This document shows positions 8,892-18,386 of a DNA stretch of 64,000 nucleotides, one piece after another. The notes under the pieces are model-generated. The model saw only the letters and a program-made list of their open reading frames with translations. It made no database searches and was not told the origin of the DNA. The stretch is from CAYMJV01 sp964390545 (GTDB lineage Bacteria > Desulfobacterota > BSN033 > UBA1163). A program made the translations under genes and the position numbers. How positions within the stretch are numbered: the first letter of the stretch is position 1; each line of letters starts with the position of its first letter. The DNA is taken from assembly GCA_964390545.1 (NCBI GenBank), contig CAYMJV010000002.1, positions 1-64,000 on the forward strand, written 5' to 3'.

Positions 8892-8920
8892 ATTATCATA
8901 AAAAATCTCTTCATTGTCAA
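8892..8920 (-). promoter_or_regulatory. Sigma-70 promoter for the ketosynthase-kinase operon
   Basis: On the minus strand TTGACA is followed after exactly 17 bases by GATAAT, eleven of twelve consensus bases. Transcription would start near 8885, about 86 bases before the ATG at 8798. The divergent region 8799-9072 is very AT-rich; I see no clear promoter for the plus-strand operon in it. Confidence 0.6.
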
Positions 8921-9072
8921 CATTTTTGTACAGCATAATTTCAAAAGTGTACTCATAAAAATTAGCCATGGTACAGATGATAATTCATAAGTAATTTCAA
9001 TAGCTTATAAAAAACCTTGAAGGCATTCCTAAATTATGTTAATTTTTTATACATAAACATAAGGAGGTGGAA

Positions 9073-9312
9073 ATGCATACCGATGAACAGAAAAAATTTG
9101 ATATTAGGACTATCGAAAGAAATACCAAGGGTGGTATAATCACTCAGAAAGATTATGAAACCTATTTATCCAAACTTCCTGATGTGAGCGACAAGGTGTT
9201 CAACCTAGAAGAAGCTACAGAGGATTCGGGAGAACTTGAGTCCAAACGTGAGGGAGAATTATCCTCTAAAAAGAAGGAGATGAAAAAGAAGGTTAAAAGC
9301 AAGGGAAAGTAA
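9073..9312 (+). CDS. Small conserved-looking hypothetical protein
   Basis: 79 residues, not recognised. The N-terminal half is folded-looking (KGGIITQKDYETYLSKLPDV) and the C-terminal third is a Glu/Ser/Lys-rich tail ending in many lysines. I chose ATG at 9073 because AGGAGG lies 5 bases upstream; the GTG at 9067 is part of that site. The stop is 2 bases before the FmdB-type gene, so they are co-translated. No signal peptide or membrane segment. The context with a zinc ribbon and DnaJ suggests a cytoplasmic role in protein quality control, but this is only inference. Confidence 0.7.
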   Translation: MHTDEQKKFDIRTIERNTKGGIITQKDYETYLSKLPDVSDKVFNLEEATEDSGELESKREGELSSKKKEMKKKVKSKGK

Positions 9313-9314
9313 GT

Positions 9315-9653
9315 ATGCCCATTTATGAATATCGTTGTAACCAATGTAAGAAAGAATTCAGCCAACTCTTCTTAAATCAAAAAGACGTGAACCATGCCCG
9401 ATGCAAGTCTTGCAACAGTAAAGACCTTACCAAATTACTATCCTCCTTCTGTGTCCACCAGACTGAAGAATCCCGGTTAGTCAATCTCGATACCTCAAAG
9501 CCTAAAGGGGACGATTATTATAAAGACTCCAGAAACGTCGGACTCTGGGCAAAAAAAAGGATGAAGGAATTGGGAGTGAACCTCGGATCCAAAATGGATG
9601 AGATTGTTGAAAAGGGGAGAACGGGAAAAATCCTTGACGAATATGACAAATAG
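9315..9653 (+). CDS. FmdB-family zinc ribbon protein
   Basis: 112 residues. It begins MPIYEYRCNQC, the typical start of FmdB/CxxC_CXXC_SSSS proteins, and has two Cys pairs (C8-x2-C11 and C31-x2-C34) that should bind one zinc. The C-terminal half is charged and has no known domain. The family was named for a regulator of formamidase genes, but its biochemical role is not settled and most members are simply zinc-ribbon proteins. GGGAAAG lies a few bases before the start. It is the second gene of the plus-strand operon, directly before dnaJ. Confidence 0.85.
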   Translation: MPIYEYRCNQCKKEFSQLFLNQKDVNHARCKSCNSKDLTKLLSSFCVHQTEESRLVNLDTSKPKGDDYYKDSRNVGLWAKKRMKELGVNLGSKMDEIVEKGRTGKILDEYDK

Positions 9654-9675
9654 TCTCTAACGTACGACCTCCTAG

Positions 9676-10794
9676 ATGAACGATATGGAAGATAAGGATT
9701 ATTATACAATTCTCAGTGTTTCCAGGGACGCCTCTGAAGAGGAAATTAAGAAAAGTTACCGGAAGATTGCTATGCTCTATCACCCAGATCGAAATCCCGG
9801 GAACAAAGAAGCAGAGGAACAATTTAAGCTGGCTTCGGAGGCTTACGAGGTCTTAAGAGACCCAGAGAAAAGAGAGATCTATGATCGATACGGGATCGAG
9901 GGGCTAAAAGGAACGGGTTTCACTGGATTCAGAGGGTTTGATGATATCTTTTCAGCTTTTGGGGATATCTTTGAAGACTTCTTTGGATTTGGAGGCCCCC
10001 ACAAACGAAGAACGAGAGCCCGCCAAGGGGCTGATCTGAGATACGATCTCAAGATTTCATTTCATGAAGCGGCTTTTGGAATGGAAACGGAGATTGAAAT
10101 ACCTAAGAATGCTCCGTGCGAAGAGTGCAATGGAACGGGAGCAAAACCTGGAACCTATCCCGCCCAATGCCCGAGCTGCAAGGGCACAGGCCAGCTGACG
10201 CGTTCTCAAGGATTTTTCACGATCAGCACCACCTGTCCCCAGTGCCGCGGAGACGGGAAAATTATCCCTCATCCCTGCAAGGAGTGCCGGGGAGTTGGGA
10301 AGTTAAGAAAGAATAAGAAGATCCAAATTAAAATACCTCCTGGCGTTGATATGGGTTCAAAATTAAGGATTCGCGGGGAAGGGGAACCTGGAGAAAAAGG
10401 GGGGCCTTCCGGGGACCTATTCATCTTTATCTATGTAGAACCCCATGATTTCTTTTCAAGAGAAGGAGACGACATCGTCTGTCAAATCCCAATCAGCTTT
10501 CCGCAAGCGGCTTTGGGAGCAGAAATGGAGATCCCCACCTTAAACGGAAAGAGGAAGATCTCAATTCCTAGGGGGACGGAGAGCGGAGAGATTTTTAGAA
10601 TAAAGGGAGAGGGGTTCCCAAAACTCAGAGGGTATGGACGGGGAGACCAATTGGTCCAGGTGATCGTCAAAACCCCTAAGAATTTGACAAAGAGGCAAGA
10701 AGAGATCCTAAGAGAGTTTGAAGAGGCGGGTGGGGCAAGTGGCAGGAAAGAAAGGGAAGAGGGCTGGAGGAAGTTGTTTAGAGCCGAGAAGTAA
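9676..10794 (+). CDS. dnaJ: Chaperone protein DnaJ
   Basis: 372 residues, the usual length. The J domain (about 7-72) has YHPDRNPG with the HPD motif that stimulates DnaK. A Gly/Phe-rich stretch follows (about 75-115). The central zinc domain has four CxxCxGxG repeats (CEECNGTG, CPSCKGTG, CPQCRGDG, CKECRGVG). The C-terminal substrate-binding domains are complete. The start may be the ATG at 9676 or the one three codons later (MEDKDYY). No dnaK or grpE is in the window; here dnaJ sits with an FmdB-type gene and before mobA. Confidence 0.96.
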   Translation: MNDMEDKDYYTILSVSRDASEEEIKKSYRKIAMLYHPDRNPGNKEAEEQFKLASEAYEVLRDPEKREIYDRYGIEGLKGTGFTGFRGFDDIFSAFGDIFEDFFGFGGPHKRRTRARQGADLRYDLKISFHEAAFGMETEIEIPKNAPCEECNGTGAKPGTYPAQCPSCKGTGQLTRSQGFFTISTTCPQCRGDGKIIPHPCKECRGVGKLRKNKKIQIKIPPGVDMGSKLRIRGEGEPGEKGGPSGDLFIFIYVEPHDFFSREGDDIVCQIPISFPQAALGAEMEIPTLNGKRKISIPRGTESGEIFRIKGEGFPKLRGYGRGDQLVQVIVKTPKNLTKRQEEILREFEEAGGASGRKEREEGWRKLFRAEK

Positions 10795-10841
10795 AAGTTT
10801 ACATAATATATCTTATCAGACATTACATCCCAGGAACTTTT

Positions 10842-11450
10842 TTGCAAGCCATAACCAACATGTCGGGCATCATCCTTTCCGGTGGCAAAAGCAGTCGGAT
10901 GGGTGAAAACAAAGCCTTCCTTAAGATTGACGGTGTTCCAATCATCGAAAGGATTCATAACTTATTTGAAACCCTATTTTCTGAGATTCTTATTGTGACA
11001 AATGAAGTGGACTTATTCCAAAATTTAGAGGCCAAGATTCATCGCGATCTTATTCCAGGCCAAGGCGCATTGGGAGGGTTATACACAGGGATTTATTATT
11101 CTTCGTTCCCGCATGCCTTTTGTGTCGCCTGTGATATGCCCTTCTTGAAGAGTTCTGTCATCCGATACCTCATAGAGAAAACGAAGGACTATGATGTGGT
11201 TGTTCCGAGAACGAAAGATGGACTGCAACCTTTGCATGCTATCTATTCAAAAAACTGTTTGGACCCGATCAGAAAGATTATGGAACACAAACACTTTAAG
11301 ATCATCGACATCTATCCGATGGTGAAAGTAAACATCGTGGAAGAAGATGAATTTCGGCATTTGGATTCGGCGAGGGAGTCTTTTTTGAATGTCAATACCC
11401 CAGAAGAGTTAGGGTTGATTAAAAAACCAAATCACGTCTTGCAAGGATGA
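10842..11450 (+). CDS. mobA: Molybdenum cofactor guanylyltransferase MobA
   Basis: 202 residues with the nucleotidyltransferase signature LSGGKSSRMGENKAFL near the N-terminus and CDMPF for metal binding in the middle. By family knowledge it transfers GMP from GTP to molybdopterin to make the guanine dinucleotide cofactor of molybdenum and tungsten enzymes. The start is TTG at 10842, with AGGAAC upstream; the ATG at 10860 has no ribosome site but gives the more usual N-terminus. It overlaps the next gene by ATGA. No molybdoenzyme is seen in the window. Confidence 0.9.
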   Translation: MQAITNMSGIILSGGKSSRMGENKAFLKIDGVPIIERIHNLFETLFSEILIVTNEVDLFQNLEAKIHRDLIPGQGALGGLYTGIYYSSFPHAFCVACDMPFLKSSVIRYLIEKTKDYDVVVPRTKDGLQPLHAIYSKNCLDPIRKIMEHKHFKIIDIYPMVKVNIVEEDEFRHLDSARESFLNVNTPEELGLIKKPNHVLQG

Positions 11451-13351
11451 TAAGAAAAATACTCTTCTCTTTCTTTTGGATTGCTTTTCTTTGGGGAATC
11501 TTAGACGTCCAAGATCTCCAGTCCAAGAACTATACCCAGGACGAACAACTCATCTTAGTTGGAATCGGAGCCCTTAACGATGGTTTTTATGACATCGCTG
11601 AAAAACAATTTTCGCAGTTTATGAAAGATTATCCCAATCATGAGAAAGGATATGAGGTTAGTTACCTGTTGGGAAAAACCTTATTCTATAAGAAGAAGTT
11701 AAGAGAAAGCAAAACCCTTTTTCTAAAAATCCTCTATGAAAATAAGACCTTTGAATATACCGATCATACGCTCTATTGGCTGGCAGAAATTGAAATCCGC
11801 TTAGGCTATGGCGAGGAAGCACGGAGGTTTCTCTCCTCCATCGTCAAGGGGTTTCCTAGATTTGAATGGATCGATTATACCTACTATTTGTTAGGACTCC
11901 TCGATTTCGAATCCAACAGACTCTCCCAAGCTGAAGCCTCTTTCAGGAAAGTTCCTCTCTCATCTAGAAATCATGAACTCATCCAAGCTTCTCTTTTTTG
12001 GTTGGGCCTTTTATCGTTCAGGCAGAGAGATTACGAAGGAACCATCCGTTATTTAAAGCCCCTTTGGGAAGATCCCAAACTCCTTCCTCGGGGATATTTG
12101 AGATACGCTCTATTTTGGCTTGGCGAAGCCCAGTTGAGATTAGGAAGGTTCTCCGACGCAACATTTAGTTTCAGGACATTTCATGAACGATTCAAGAATG
12201 ATCCTTTCATCCCGGAGGTCCAGTGGAGGCTGGGGTTTTGTGAATATCGTTCAGGAAATTTCAAGGAAGCCATCGAGATCTTTCAGAGTTTGAAAAATCA
12301 ATTGAAGGAATCCCCTCTTCTCTTCTATACCCACTATTTGTTAGGGAGGATGTTCCTCCTCAATAGGGATCCCTCCGCTTCCATCAGAGAAATCAATTCC
12401 GTCATCTATAAATCTCCCGGGCATCCCCTGACAGGGATCTCCTTCCTGACCCTCTTCTGGAACTATATCCAGCTGGGTGAAATCGACGGGGCCAATAAGG
12501 TCTTTCAGCGGTTACAGAAATTGAACCATATGGAGGATGAGAAGAATTTCATTCAATGGTTAAACGCTCAATTGATCTTCTCCGAGGGGAGGGTTTCGGA
12601 CTCCCTCCCCTACTACTTCAACATTTTGAATTCGAGATTCAGGGAGAAGGCTCTCTTTCAGATCGGCAGAGGATATTTCTTTGAAAATAAATTCCGGGAG
12701 GCCATTACCAACTTGGATATTCTACTTCTGGAATTCCCGAGTTCTGAATACACTGAAGAAGGCCTATTTGTAAAGGCCGAATGTTTGAACCGACTGGGGA
12801 ATTTAGACTTGGCTCTGGACGCTTACGAACTCATCGTCAGGCAAAATAGGAATGATCTTTGGGAACTCTTAGCACTCACCCAAATCGGAAACGTCCATAT
12901 GGTTCGAAATGAAGTTCACAAGGCTCAAAACGCATTCAAAAAAATCATGGACGAATTTGCCGACCATCCGTTGTACTATCATGCGGCCTGTCAACTGGGG
13001 AATTTAAATTTGAAGACAAATAATATCGGGGACGCCGTCCACTATTTTTCTTTGGTCCTGAAAGGGAATATCCTTGAATTATTTGGCGAGGCCTACTTCG
13101 GTTTAGGGGAGATCTTTTACCAGCAGGGAAAATACGACAAAGCCTTTAGCAGTTTTGAAGCCGCGATCCGTTATCTCGGAGAAAGCTCTCTCTGGTTCTT
13201 TCTAACCCAATTGGAGATCGGCAACCTTCACCGGAAATGGGGAAAATATGAGGAGGCCAAAAAAGCTTATACCATCATCCTCGATCACTCGAAAGATGAG
13301 GAAATGAGACAAGCAGCAAAGATATTGTTAAACCAACTGGGGTCCCGTTGA
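11447..13351 (+). CDS. Exported TPR-repeat protein
   Basis: 634 residues. The N-terminus (MIRKILFSFFWIAFLWGILD) is a signal peptide or membrane anchor, with no lipobox. The rest is a long array of tetratricopeptide repeats of the YbgF/BamD type, recognisable by recurring patterns such as YLLGKTLFYKKKL, YWLAEIEIRLGYGEEA and FGLGEIFYQQGKYDKA. Such arrays bind proteins in the periplasm or at the outer membrane. It overlaps mobA by 4 bases and precedes rimI by 34. I cannot name its partner; the neighbours are cytoplasmic metabolic genes and give no strong hint. Confidence 0.8.
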   Translation: MIRKILFSFFWIAFLWGILDVQDLQSKNYTQDEQLILVGIGALNDGFYDIAEKQFSQFMKDYPNHEKGYEVSYLLGKTLFYKKKLRESKTLFLKILYENKTFEYTDHTLYWLAEIEIRLGYGEEARRFLSSIVKGFPRFEWIDYTYYLLGLLDFESNRLSQAEASFRKVPLSSRNHELIQASLFWLGLLSFRQRDYEGTIRYLKPLWEDPKLLPRGYLRYALFWLGEAQLRLGRFSDATFSFRTFHERFKNDPFIPEVQWRLGFCEYRSGNFKEAIEIFQSLKNQLKESPLLFYTHYLLGRMFLLNRDPSASIREINSVIYKSPGHPLTGISFLTLFWNYIQLGEIDGANKVFQRLQKLNHMEDEKNFIQWLNAQLIFSEGRVSDSLPYYFNILNSRFREKALFQIGRGYFFENKFREAITNLDILLLEFPSSEYTEEGLFVKAECLNRLGNLDLALDAYELIVRQNRNDLWELLALTQIGNVHMVRNEVHKAQNAFKKIMDEFADHPLYYHAACQLGNLNLKTNNIGDAVHYFSLVLKGNILELFGEAYFGLGEIFYQQGKYDKAFSSFEAAIRYLGESSLWFFLTQLEIGNLHRKWGKYEEAKKAYTIILDHSKDEEMRQAAKILLNQLGSR

Positions 13352-13385
13352 TCTTTTTGCCGGGTCCCCCAATGAACCAAGGGAC

Positions 13386-13838
13386 ATGACCACCTCTGGG
13401 ATCGAAAAAATGGGGCAGGAGCATTTGGATGAAGTGCTGTTGATCGAAACGTCATCCTCTCTGACCCCTTGGTCAAAAGAAATGTTCCTCGAAGAGTTGC
13501 GGAACCCCTTGGCTCATTCTTTTATTTACAGAGTTAATGAAGCACAAGGTCACCTCCTCGCAGGGTTTATCTGTTTCAGAAATATGGGTGAGGAATCGGA
13601 ACTGCTCAATATTGGTGTCCATCCCCTTTACCGGCGTAAGGGGATTGGGAGGAAATTGATGGAGTTTTATATAGAATTTGGTAAGGCGAAGCAGATCAAA
13701 ACGTTCTATCTCGAAGTCCATGTTTCCAACCCACCGGCGATCCGCCTTTACCAGGGATTTTCTTATCAGCCCGCGGGAACGAGGAAGAAATTTTACCAAA
13801 GTAAATTTGACGCTCTCATGATGGTAAAAAGAGCTTAA
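13386..13838 (+). CDS. rimI: Ribosomal-protein-alanine N-acetyltransferase RimI-like
   Basis: 150-residue GNAT enzyme. The acetyl-CoA loop reads RRKGIGRKLM at about 79-88, preceded by the beta strand LLNIGVHPLYR, and the C-terminus has EVHVSNPPAIRLYQGFSY, the RimI-type pattern in which Asn and Tyr close the active site. Family members acetylate the N-terminal Ala of ribosomal protein S18 (rpsR); other N-terminal targets are possible. AAGGGAC precedes the ATG. It lies between the TPR gene and pyrK with short gaps. Confidence 0.85.
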   Translation: MTTSGIEKMGQEHLDEVLLIETSSSLTPWSKEMFLEELRNPLAHSFIYRVNEAQGHLLAGFICFRNMGEESELLNIGVHPLYRRKGIGRKLMEFYIEFGKAKQIKTFYLEVHVSNPPAIRLYQGFSYQPAGTRKKFYQSKFDALMMVKRA

Positions 13839-13845
13839 AAGCCTC

Positions 13846-14670
13846 ATGCCCTTACAAGCCCAAGGGATTGTTTTACAAAACAACAAAATCCAATCCCTCT
13901 ATTTCCTTTTGGAGATTGACTGCCCACCGATTGCTACCCTCATCAAGCCCGGCCAATTTGTGATGCTGAAAATTTGTGGCAGTCAGGACCCCTTTTTGAG
14001 GAGGCCTTTCAGTCTCTTCAAAAAGGATCTTGGGCGACATCGTCAAAAGGAAAAGCGAGGACGGTTCTCTATCCTATATAAAAAAGTGGGCAGAGGGACC
14101 CAAAAAATGACTGAACTCGAAAAGGGCGCAAAGGTCGATATCATCGGGCCATTGGGAAACGGTTTTACCTTTCCGCTCCCTCGTTCTTTCAGGAATGCCA
14201 TTTTGATTGGAGGGGGGGTGGGAATCGTCCCTCTCTTTCCCTTAGCAGAAGCATTGGAGGCAGGGAGAAGACTTTCTGTCTTTATTGGCGGGAAAACAAA
14301 GACAGATATTTTATGTTTGAAGGATTTTAAGAAACTAAATTCAAACATTTTTGTTGCGACTGAGGATGGAAGCTTAGGACATGAGGGAACCGTGATCGAT
14401 CTTTTCTTGTCGAAACGAGAGAAATTATGGGAGGAGGGTCCCTCCCCTATTTATTCCAGCGGTCCGTTAGGAATGCTAAAAGGATTGGCAAGGGCCCTGG
14501 GTTCAAAGAAATCCCTTTGCGAAGCCTCTTTCGAAGCTCGGATGGCATGTGGTTTCGGAGCCTGTTGGGGATGTGTCATGAAGACGAAGGATCCAAAGAC
14601 CCCTTACCAAAGGGTTTGTAAAGAAGGGCCTGTTTTCAATCTGGGGAAGATCATTTGGCAAGATCGGTAA
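13846..14670 (+). CDS. pyrK: Dihydroorotate dehydrogenase electron-transfer subunit PyrK
   Basis: 274 residues. A FAD-binding ferredoxin-reductase-type fold (PGQFVMLK, RRPFSLF) is followed by an NAD-binding segment with GGGVGIVPLFPL. The C-terminal [2Fe-2S] site is Cys-x4-Cys-x2-Cys followed by a fourth Cys (MACGFGACWGC, then RVCKEGPVF). PyrK passes electrons from dihydroorotate dehydrogenase to NAD+ in pyrimidine synthesis. It overlaps pyrD by 16 bases, as expected for subunits of one complex. Confidence 0.95.
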   Translation: MPLQAQGIVLQNNKIQSLYFLLEIDCPPIATLIKPGQFVMLKICGSQDPFLRRPFSLFKKDLGRHRQKEKRGRFSILYKKVGRGTQKMTELEKGAKVDIIGPLGNGFTFPLPRSFRNAILIGGGVGIVPLFPLAEALEAGRRLSVFIGGKTKTDILCLKDFKKLNSNIFVATEDGSLGHEGTVIDLFLSKREKLWEEGPSPIYSSGPLGMLKGLARALGSKKSLCEASFEARMACGFGACWGCVMKTKDPKTPYQRVCKEGPVFNLGKIIWQDR

Positions 14671-15593
14671 AGTCTTTTCAAAGCCCTGACCTCTCTGTGG
14701 CCATCGGGAAGCTCAAACTCAAAAATCCTGTCTTGGTCGCCTCGGGGACCTTTGGGTTTGGAGAGGAATATCAAGATTTTATGGAGCTTGATCGCTTGGG
14801 AGCGATCATCCCTAAGGGCATCTCTTTGAAACCCATGGTTGGCAATCTACCCCCCAGGATCTTCGAGACAGAGGGAGGGATCCTTAATTCCATTGGGCTT
14901 CAAAACCCGGGATTCCATGAATTTATTAAGGATAAGCTCCCTTTCCTAACAAGGATAAGAACCCACTTGATCGTTAATTTTTTCGGAAATACCCAAAAGG
15001 AATATATTGAATTGGCAGGGTGTTTGAATGAAGTTCCGGGGATTTCAGGGCTGGAGATGAACATCTCCTGTCCCAATGTGAAACAGGGAGGGATTGCTTT
15101 TTGCTCGGATCCAAGAATGACGTATCGTCTCGTTCGGGCAGTAAGAAAGTCGACCCAATTACCCCTCATCGTAAAATTGTCGCCCAATGTCACCGATATT
15201 GCCTCCCTGGCTAAAATCACAGAGGAAGAAGGGGCGGATGCGGTCTCCCTCGTTAACACCTTTAAGGCCATGGCCATCAATATCCATTCAAGGAAACCTG
15301 AATTAGGAAATATCATAGGAGGGCTTTCAGGCCCAGCCATAAAACCCATCGCCCTGAGAATGGTTTGGGAGGTATCCCAGAGGGTCAAAATACCCGTCAT
15401 CGGAATCGGGGGGATTGTAAAGGCAGAGGATGCCATCGAATTCATTTTAGCTGGAGCTTCGGCGATTCAGATAGGCACAGCCAACTTGGTCAACCCTCAG
15501 ACAAGCCTTGAAGTCATTCAAGGGATAAAGAATTACCTTGCCGAAAATAAGATTCATCGTCTCCGGAGATTAATCGGCCTCTTCAGCCCCTGA
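14655..15593 (+). CDS. pyrD: Dihydroorotate dehydrogenase catalytic subunit PyrD (class 1B)
   Basis: 312-residue FMN barrel enzyme that oxidises dihydroorotate to orotate. It has VASGTFGFGEEY at the N-terminus, the catalytic Cys in NISCPNVKQGG typical of class 1B, VKLSPNVTD for FMN, and GIGGIVKAEDAIEFILAGAS for the phosphate site. The start is TTG at 14655 with GGGGAAGA upstream, inside the end of pyrK. It is the last gene of the operon and is followed by a strong terminator. Confidence 0.95.
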   Translation: MARSVKSFQSPDLSVAIGKLKLKNPVLVASGTFGFGEEYQDFMELDRLGAIIPKGISLKPMVGNLPPRIFETEGGILNSIGLQNPGFHEFIKDKLPFLTRIRTHLIVNFFGNTQKEYIELAGCLNEVPGISGLEMNISCPNVKQGGIAFCSDPRMTYRLVRAVRKSTQLPLIVKLSPNVTDIASLAKITEEEGADAVSLVNTFKAMAINIHSRKPELGNIIGGLSGPAIKPIALRMVWEVSQRVKIPVIGIGGIVKAEDAIEFILAGASAIQIGTANLVNPQTSLEVIQGIKNYLAENKIHRLRRLIGLFSP

Positions 15594-15603
15594 GGTCAGC
15601 AAA

Positions 15604-15639
15604 CAAAAGGCCTCCCGGCTGATGCCGGGAGGCCTTTTG
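15604..15639. terminator. Strong bidirectional terminator between pyrD and pilQ
   Basis: Sixteen-base perfect arms enclose the loop TGAT: the left arm runs 15604-15619 and starts CAAAAGGCC, the right arm runs 15624-15639. Each arm ends in a run of four A or T, so U-tracts form in both directions. It lies between the convergent ends of pyrD (15593) and pilQ (15666) and serves both. Confidence 0.9.
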
Positions 15640-15665
15640 CCCTGTTTCACCTCCAGGAGCCTAAA

Positions 15666-18386
15666 TTAGATTTGATCTTTGCTGATCTTGGGGGATATGA
15701 AAATTAAGAGGTCTTCCCTCTTGTCTTCCTTTACCTCTCTTTTGAATAACCATCCCAAGAGTGGAATCTTGTTGATAAGCGGAACGCCTTCTCCTGCATC
15801 CGTTCTATTAATCTTGTAAATCCCTGCAATCGCAACAACCCCACCGTCTCTCACCAGCACTTCTGTAATCGCCTCTTTCTTATCAATGCTCGGTACTCCC
15901 AATACAGTCTGTGTAAAATCAGCAGCATCCTTCTTTGCCTTAATAACCAACTTGATATTTCCGTCGTTGGTTACGTGGGGGGTCACAGTCAATTTCAGGT
16001 TGGCATCAATAAAATCGGTCGTAACCGTTCCTTCCGTCGTCAACTTCGGATAGGGAATTCGAAGCCCTTGTTCGATGGAAGCCTCCTTATTATCCAAGGT
16101 GGCAATCTTCGGGCTGGAAATAAGCTTGACATCCCCTTTGTTCTCATGGGCGGAGATGGCGACATCTAACGATTGTAACCACCCCCTGCTAAAAATGGCT
16201 TCAAGGACTCCCGCAGTGGCAACGGCGCCTGGAACGCCTGATCGGGCAACGGCGGGGAGATTCAAAACTTCCCTTGATGTAGTTCCAACGGCAGTCGCAG
16301 TCCCCAAAATTCCACCCCCATACCCATACTTGTTCTTTCGAGTTTCTCTATAATAATCAAATCCCCATTTGATCCCTAATTCCCTCTGGAAAGACAAAGT
16401 GGCTTCGATAATCCTTGCCTCAATCACAATTTGTGGGGTCTTAGTATCCAAGGCTTTAACGAGATTCCTCACCTTAGCTATTTTACTGGCAATGTCTTTC
16501 ACAATTAATGTATTTGTCCGGTCGTCTACTTTGATATCCCCCCGCTCACTCAAAATGCCTTTGACTTGGGGCATAATATCCTTTGCTGTTGCATAGTTGA
16601 TTGGGATCAAATCGTCTACTAAATCCTCAAGTTTCTCCTTGGCCCTTTTTTGCTCAAGGAGGTCCTGTTCTTGCCTCTTAAGAGCGTCACGGGGAGCCAC
16701 CCAGATGACATTTCCGACTTGGATCTTGCCAAGGCCTTTGGCCTGTAAAACGATATCCAAGGCCTGATCCCAGGGCACATCGACTAATCGCATGGTAATC
16801 TTCCCAGTGACATCATCGGCTGTGATCACATTAAAATTGCTCACTTCCGCAATCAACCGAAGGATGTTCTTAATGTCCGCATCTTTAAAATCAAGGGAAA
16901 GTTTTCTTCCCGTATAAATCTTTTCTGGAAGCCCTCCCTCCTCCCTCTTGATCACAATGGGTTGGAGAACGGCCTTTTCTTCAGCAGGAGGAGTCTTCTT
17001 TTCTACCACCTTTGGTTCCGTTATCTTAGGTTCCGCGACAGGCATTTCGGGTGCAGGCTTCTCTTCTTCTTTTTTCACCTCTGCTAGAACTTCTTCTTTT
17101 TTCGGTGGGACCACTGGTTCTATTTTCCCTTCAACTCTTTTGGGTTTCTCTATATCGATGAAAAGAACTTTCCCTTCTTTCGTCGTCTCAAAGGGCACCT
17201 CTTCTCTCAATTTAATCAAAATCCTCACATCGTTAAGTTTCCCTGCCTTCACATTCTGCATCTGAACATATTCCACTGCGCTCTCGAACTCTTTGGTATC
17301 AAGACCTCTTTGGAGGTACTTTGGGACGAAGGCATTTTTGATGTCGACAGCAATCGTATTTTTTGAAAGCATATAAGATTCATATTTGGGTTCCCCTGTC
17401 AGGGTGATAACGATCCGAGACTTATGATCCATCTGTTTAAAGTCGGCAGGAGATTTCACCTGAACTTTTCCAACCCCCTCTTTAGCCTTCGCATTTTCTG
17501 CGACCTTCTCAGGCAACAGGATCTGAGGCTCGGAAGGCTGGGGAACATTTCCAATCGAGACGATGAGTTTATTCTCGATCGGGTTGATTTGATAGGGGGC
17601 GAGTTGAGGTTTAACAGAATCGAAAACGAGCCGCAATTTATCCGGATGTTGTCCAATACGGACGAGTCTAATAAATGGACTTTTGGGCTTGATCGATTTT
17701 TGTGGATAACGGGTCTCGACACCCCAAATATCGAGAACGAGCCGAGCAGGAGCATCCAGCTTGAAAGCATTATAGTTCTCAATTTTTCCATCGCCGATGA
17801 TTTCGAAGGCAATGAAATCCTTTTTCGATTCGGTTGAAAAATTGACAATCTCTTTGGCTTTACTCAATTCCTTTCCAGCGGGAGGTTTCTCTTCTTTCTC
17901 TTTCACAACCTCCTCTCCTCTTTTAGCCTCTTTGACCTCTGCAGCTTTTTTTACCTTTTCGATATCGATGATCAGATTCTTATCTTCCTTGGAGATATTG
18001 TAGTTGGCCACTTGAGTCAGCCCGATCTCAATTCTCCCCTTGTCATCATATTGGGTCGTTAAAATTTCGCCAATGGTACCATTCTCCACCTTAATGGGCC
18101 CTTTGATCTGTTTTAAGTCGATGTTGGGAACATCGATGGCGATTCTTAAAGGGTCCGTCAGCAGTTTGTAAAAGGGTGGCGCCATGGTTTCAGATCCCTC
18201 AATGTGGATTCGGGTATAATTCTCCTCTTCGGCGAAGGTGATCTTCTGGATCACCGATGCTTTCGCCATCTTCGCCTGAGTCTCAGGGGGCGGGGTCTGC
18301 ACCGTGGTTTTCTTCGTTGCGCAACTCACTGCAAAAAGAAGCAACCCACCCCATACAAACATTCTAAATAATCGAGAAGATTTCAT
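15666..18386 (-). CDS. pilQ: Type IV pilus secretin PilQ
   Basis: 906 residues. The signal sequence ends in a lipobox-like AVSCATKK. Three AMIN-type repeats (about 45-130, 185-285 and 315-425) should bind peptidoglycan. They are followed by a Pro/Glu/Lys-rich linker, an STN/N0 domain (about 490-560, KIYTGRKLSLDFKDADI), an N1 domain and the secretin core (about 650-906) with the family end pattern VPLINKIPLLGWLFK. It forms the outer-membrane channel for the pilus. GGGAGGAG precedes the ATG, and it overlaps pilP by ATGA. It is longer than many PilQ proteins because of the extra AMIN repeat and linker. Confidence 0.96.
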   Translation of the reverse strand: MKSSRLFRMFVWGGLLLFAVSCATKKTTVQTPPPETQAKMAKASVIQKITFAEEENYTRIHIEGSETMAPPFYKLLTDPLRIAIDVPNIDLKQIKGPIKVENGTIGEILTTQYDDKGRIEIGLTQVANYNISKEDKNLIIDIEKVKKAAEVKEAKRGEEVVKEKEEKPPAGKELSKAKEIVNFSTESKKDFIAFEIIGDGKIENYNAFKLDAPARLVLDIWGVETRYPQKSIKPKSPFIRLVRIGQHPDKLRLVFDSVKPQLAPYQINPIENKLIVSIGNVPQPSEPQILLPEKVAENAKAKEGVGKVQVKSPADFKQMDHKSRIVITLTGEPKYESYMLSKNTIAVDIKNAFVPKYLQRGLDTKEFESAVEYVQMQNVKAGKLNDVRILIKLREEVPFETTKEGKVLFIDIEKPKRVEGKIEPVVPPKKEEVLAEVKKEEEKPAPEMPVAEPKITEPKVVEKKTPPAEEKAVLQPIVIKREEGGLPEKIYTGRKLSLDFKDADIKNILRLIAEVSNFNVITADDVTGKITMRLVDVPWDQALDIVLQAKGLGKIQVGNVIWVAPRDALKRQEQDLLEQKRAKEKLEDLVDDLIPINYATAKDIMPQVKGILSERGDIKVDDRTNTLIVKDIASKIAKVRNLVKALDTKTPQIVIEARIIEATLSFQRELGIKWGFDYYRETRKNKYGYGGGILGTATAVGTTSREVLNLPAVARSGVPGAVATAGVLEAIFSRGWLQSLDVAISAHENKGDVKLISSPKIATLDNKEASIEQGLRIPYPKLTTEGTVTTDFIDANLKLTVTPHVTNDGNIKLVIKAKKDAADFTQTVLGVPSIDKKEAITEVLVRDGGVVAIAGIYKINRTDAGEGVPLINKIPLLGWLFKREVKEDKREDLLIFISPKISKDQI

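Noticed and set aside
8935..8960. GTACA/TGTAC inverted repeat as an operator before the ketosynthase
   Set aside because: The arms are short and imperfect and lie upstream of the -35; it is not better than chance in AT-rich sequence.
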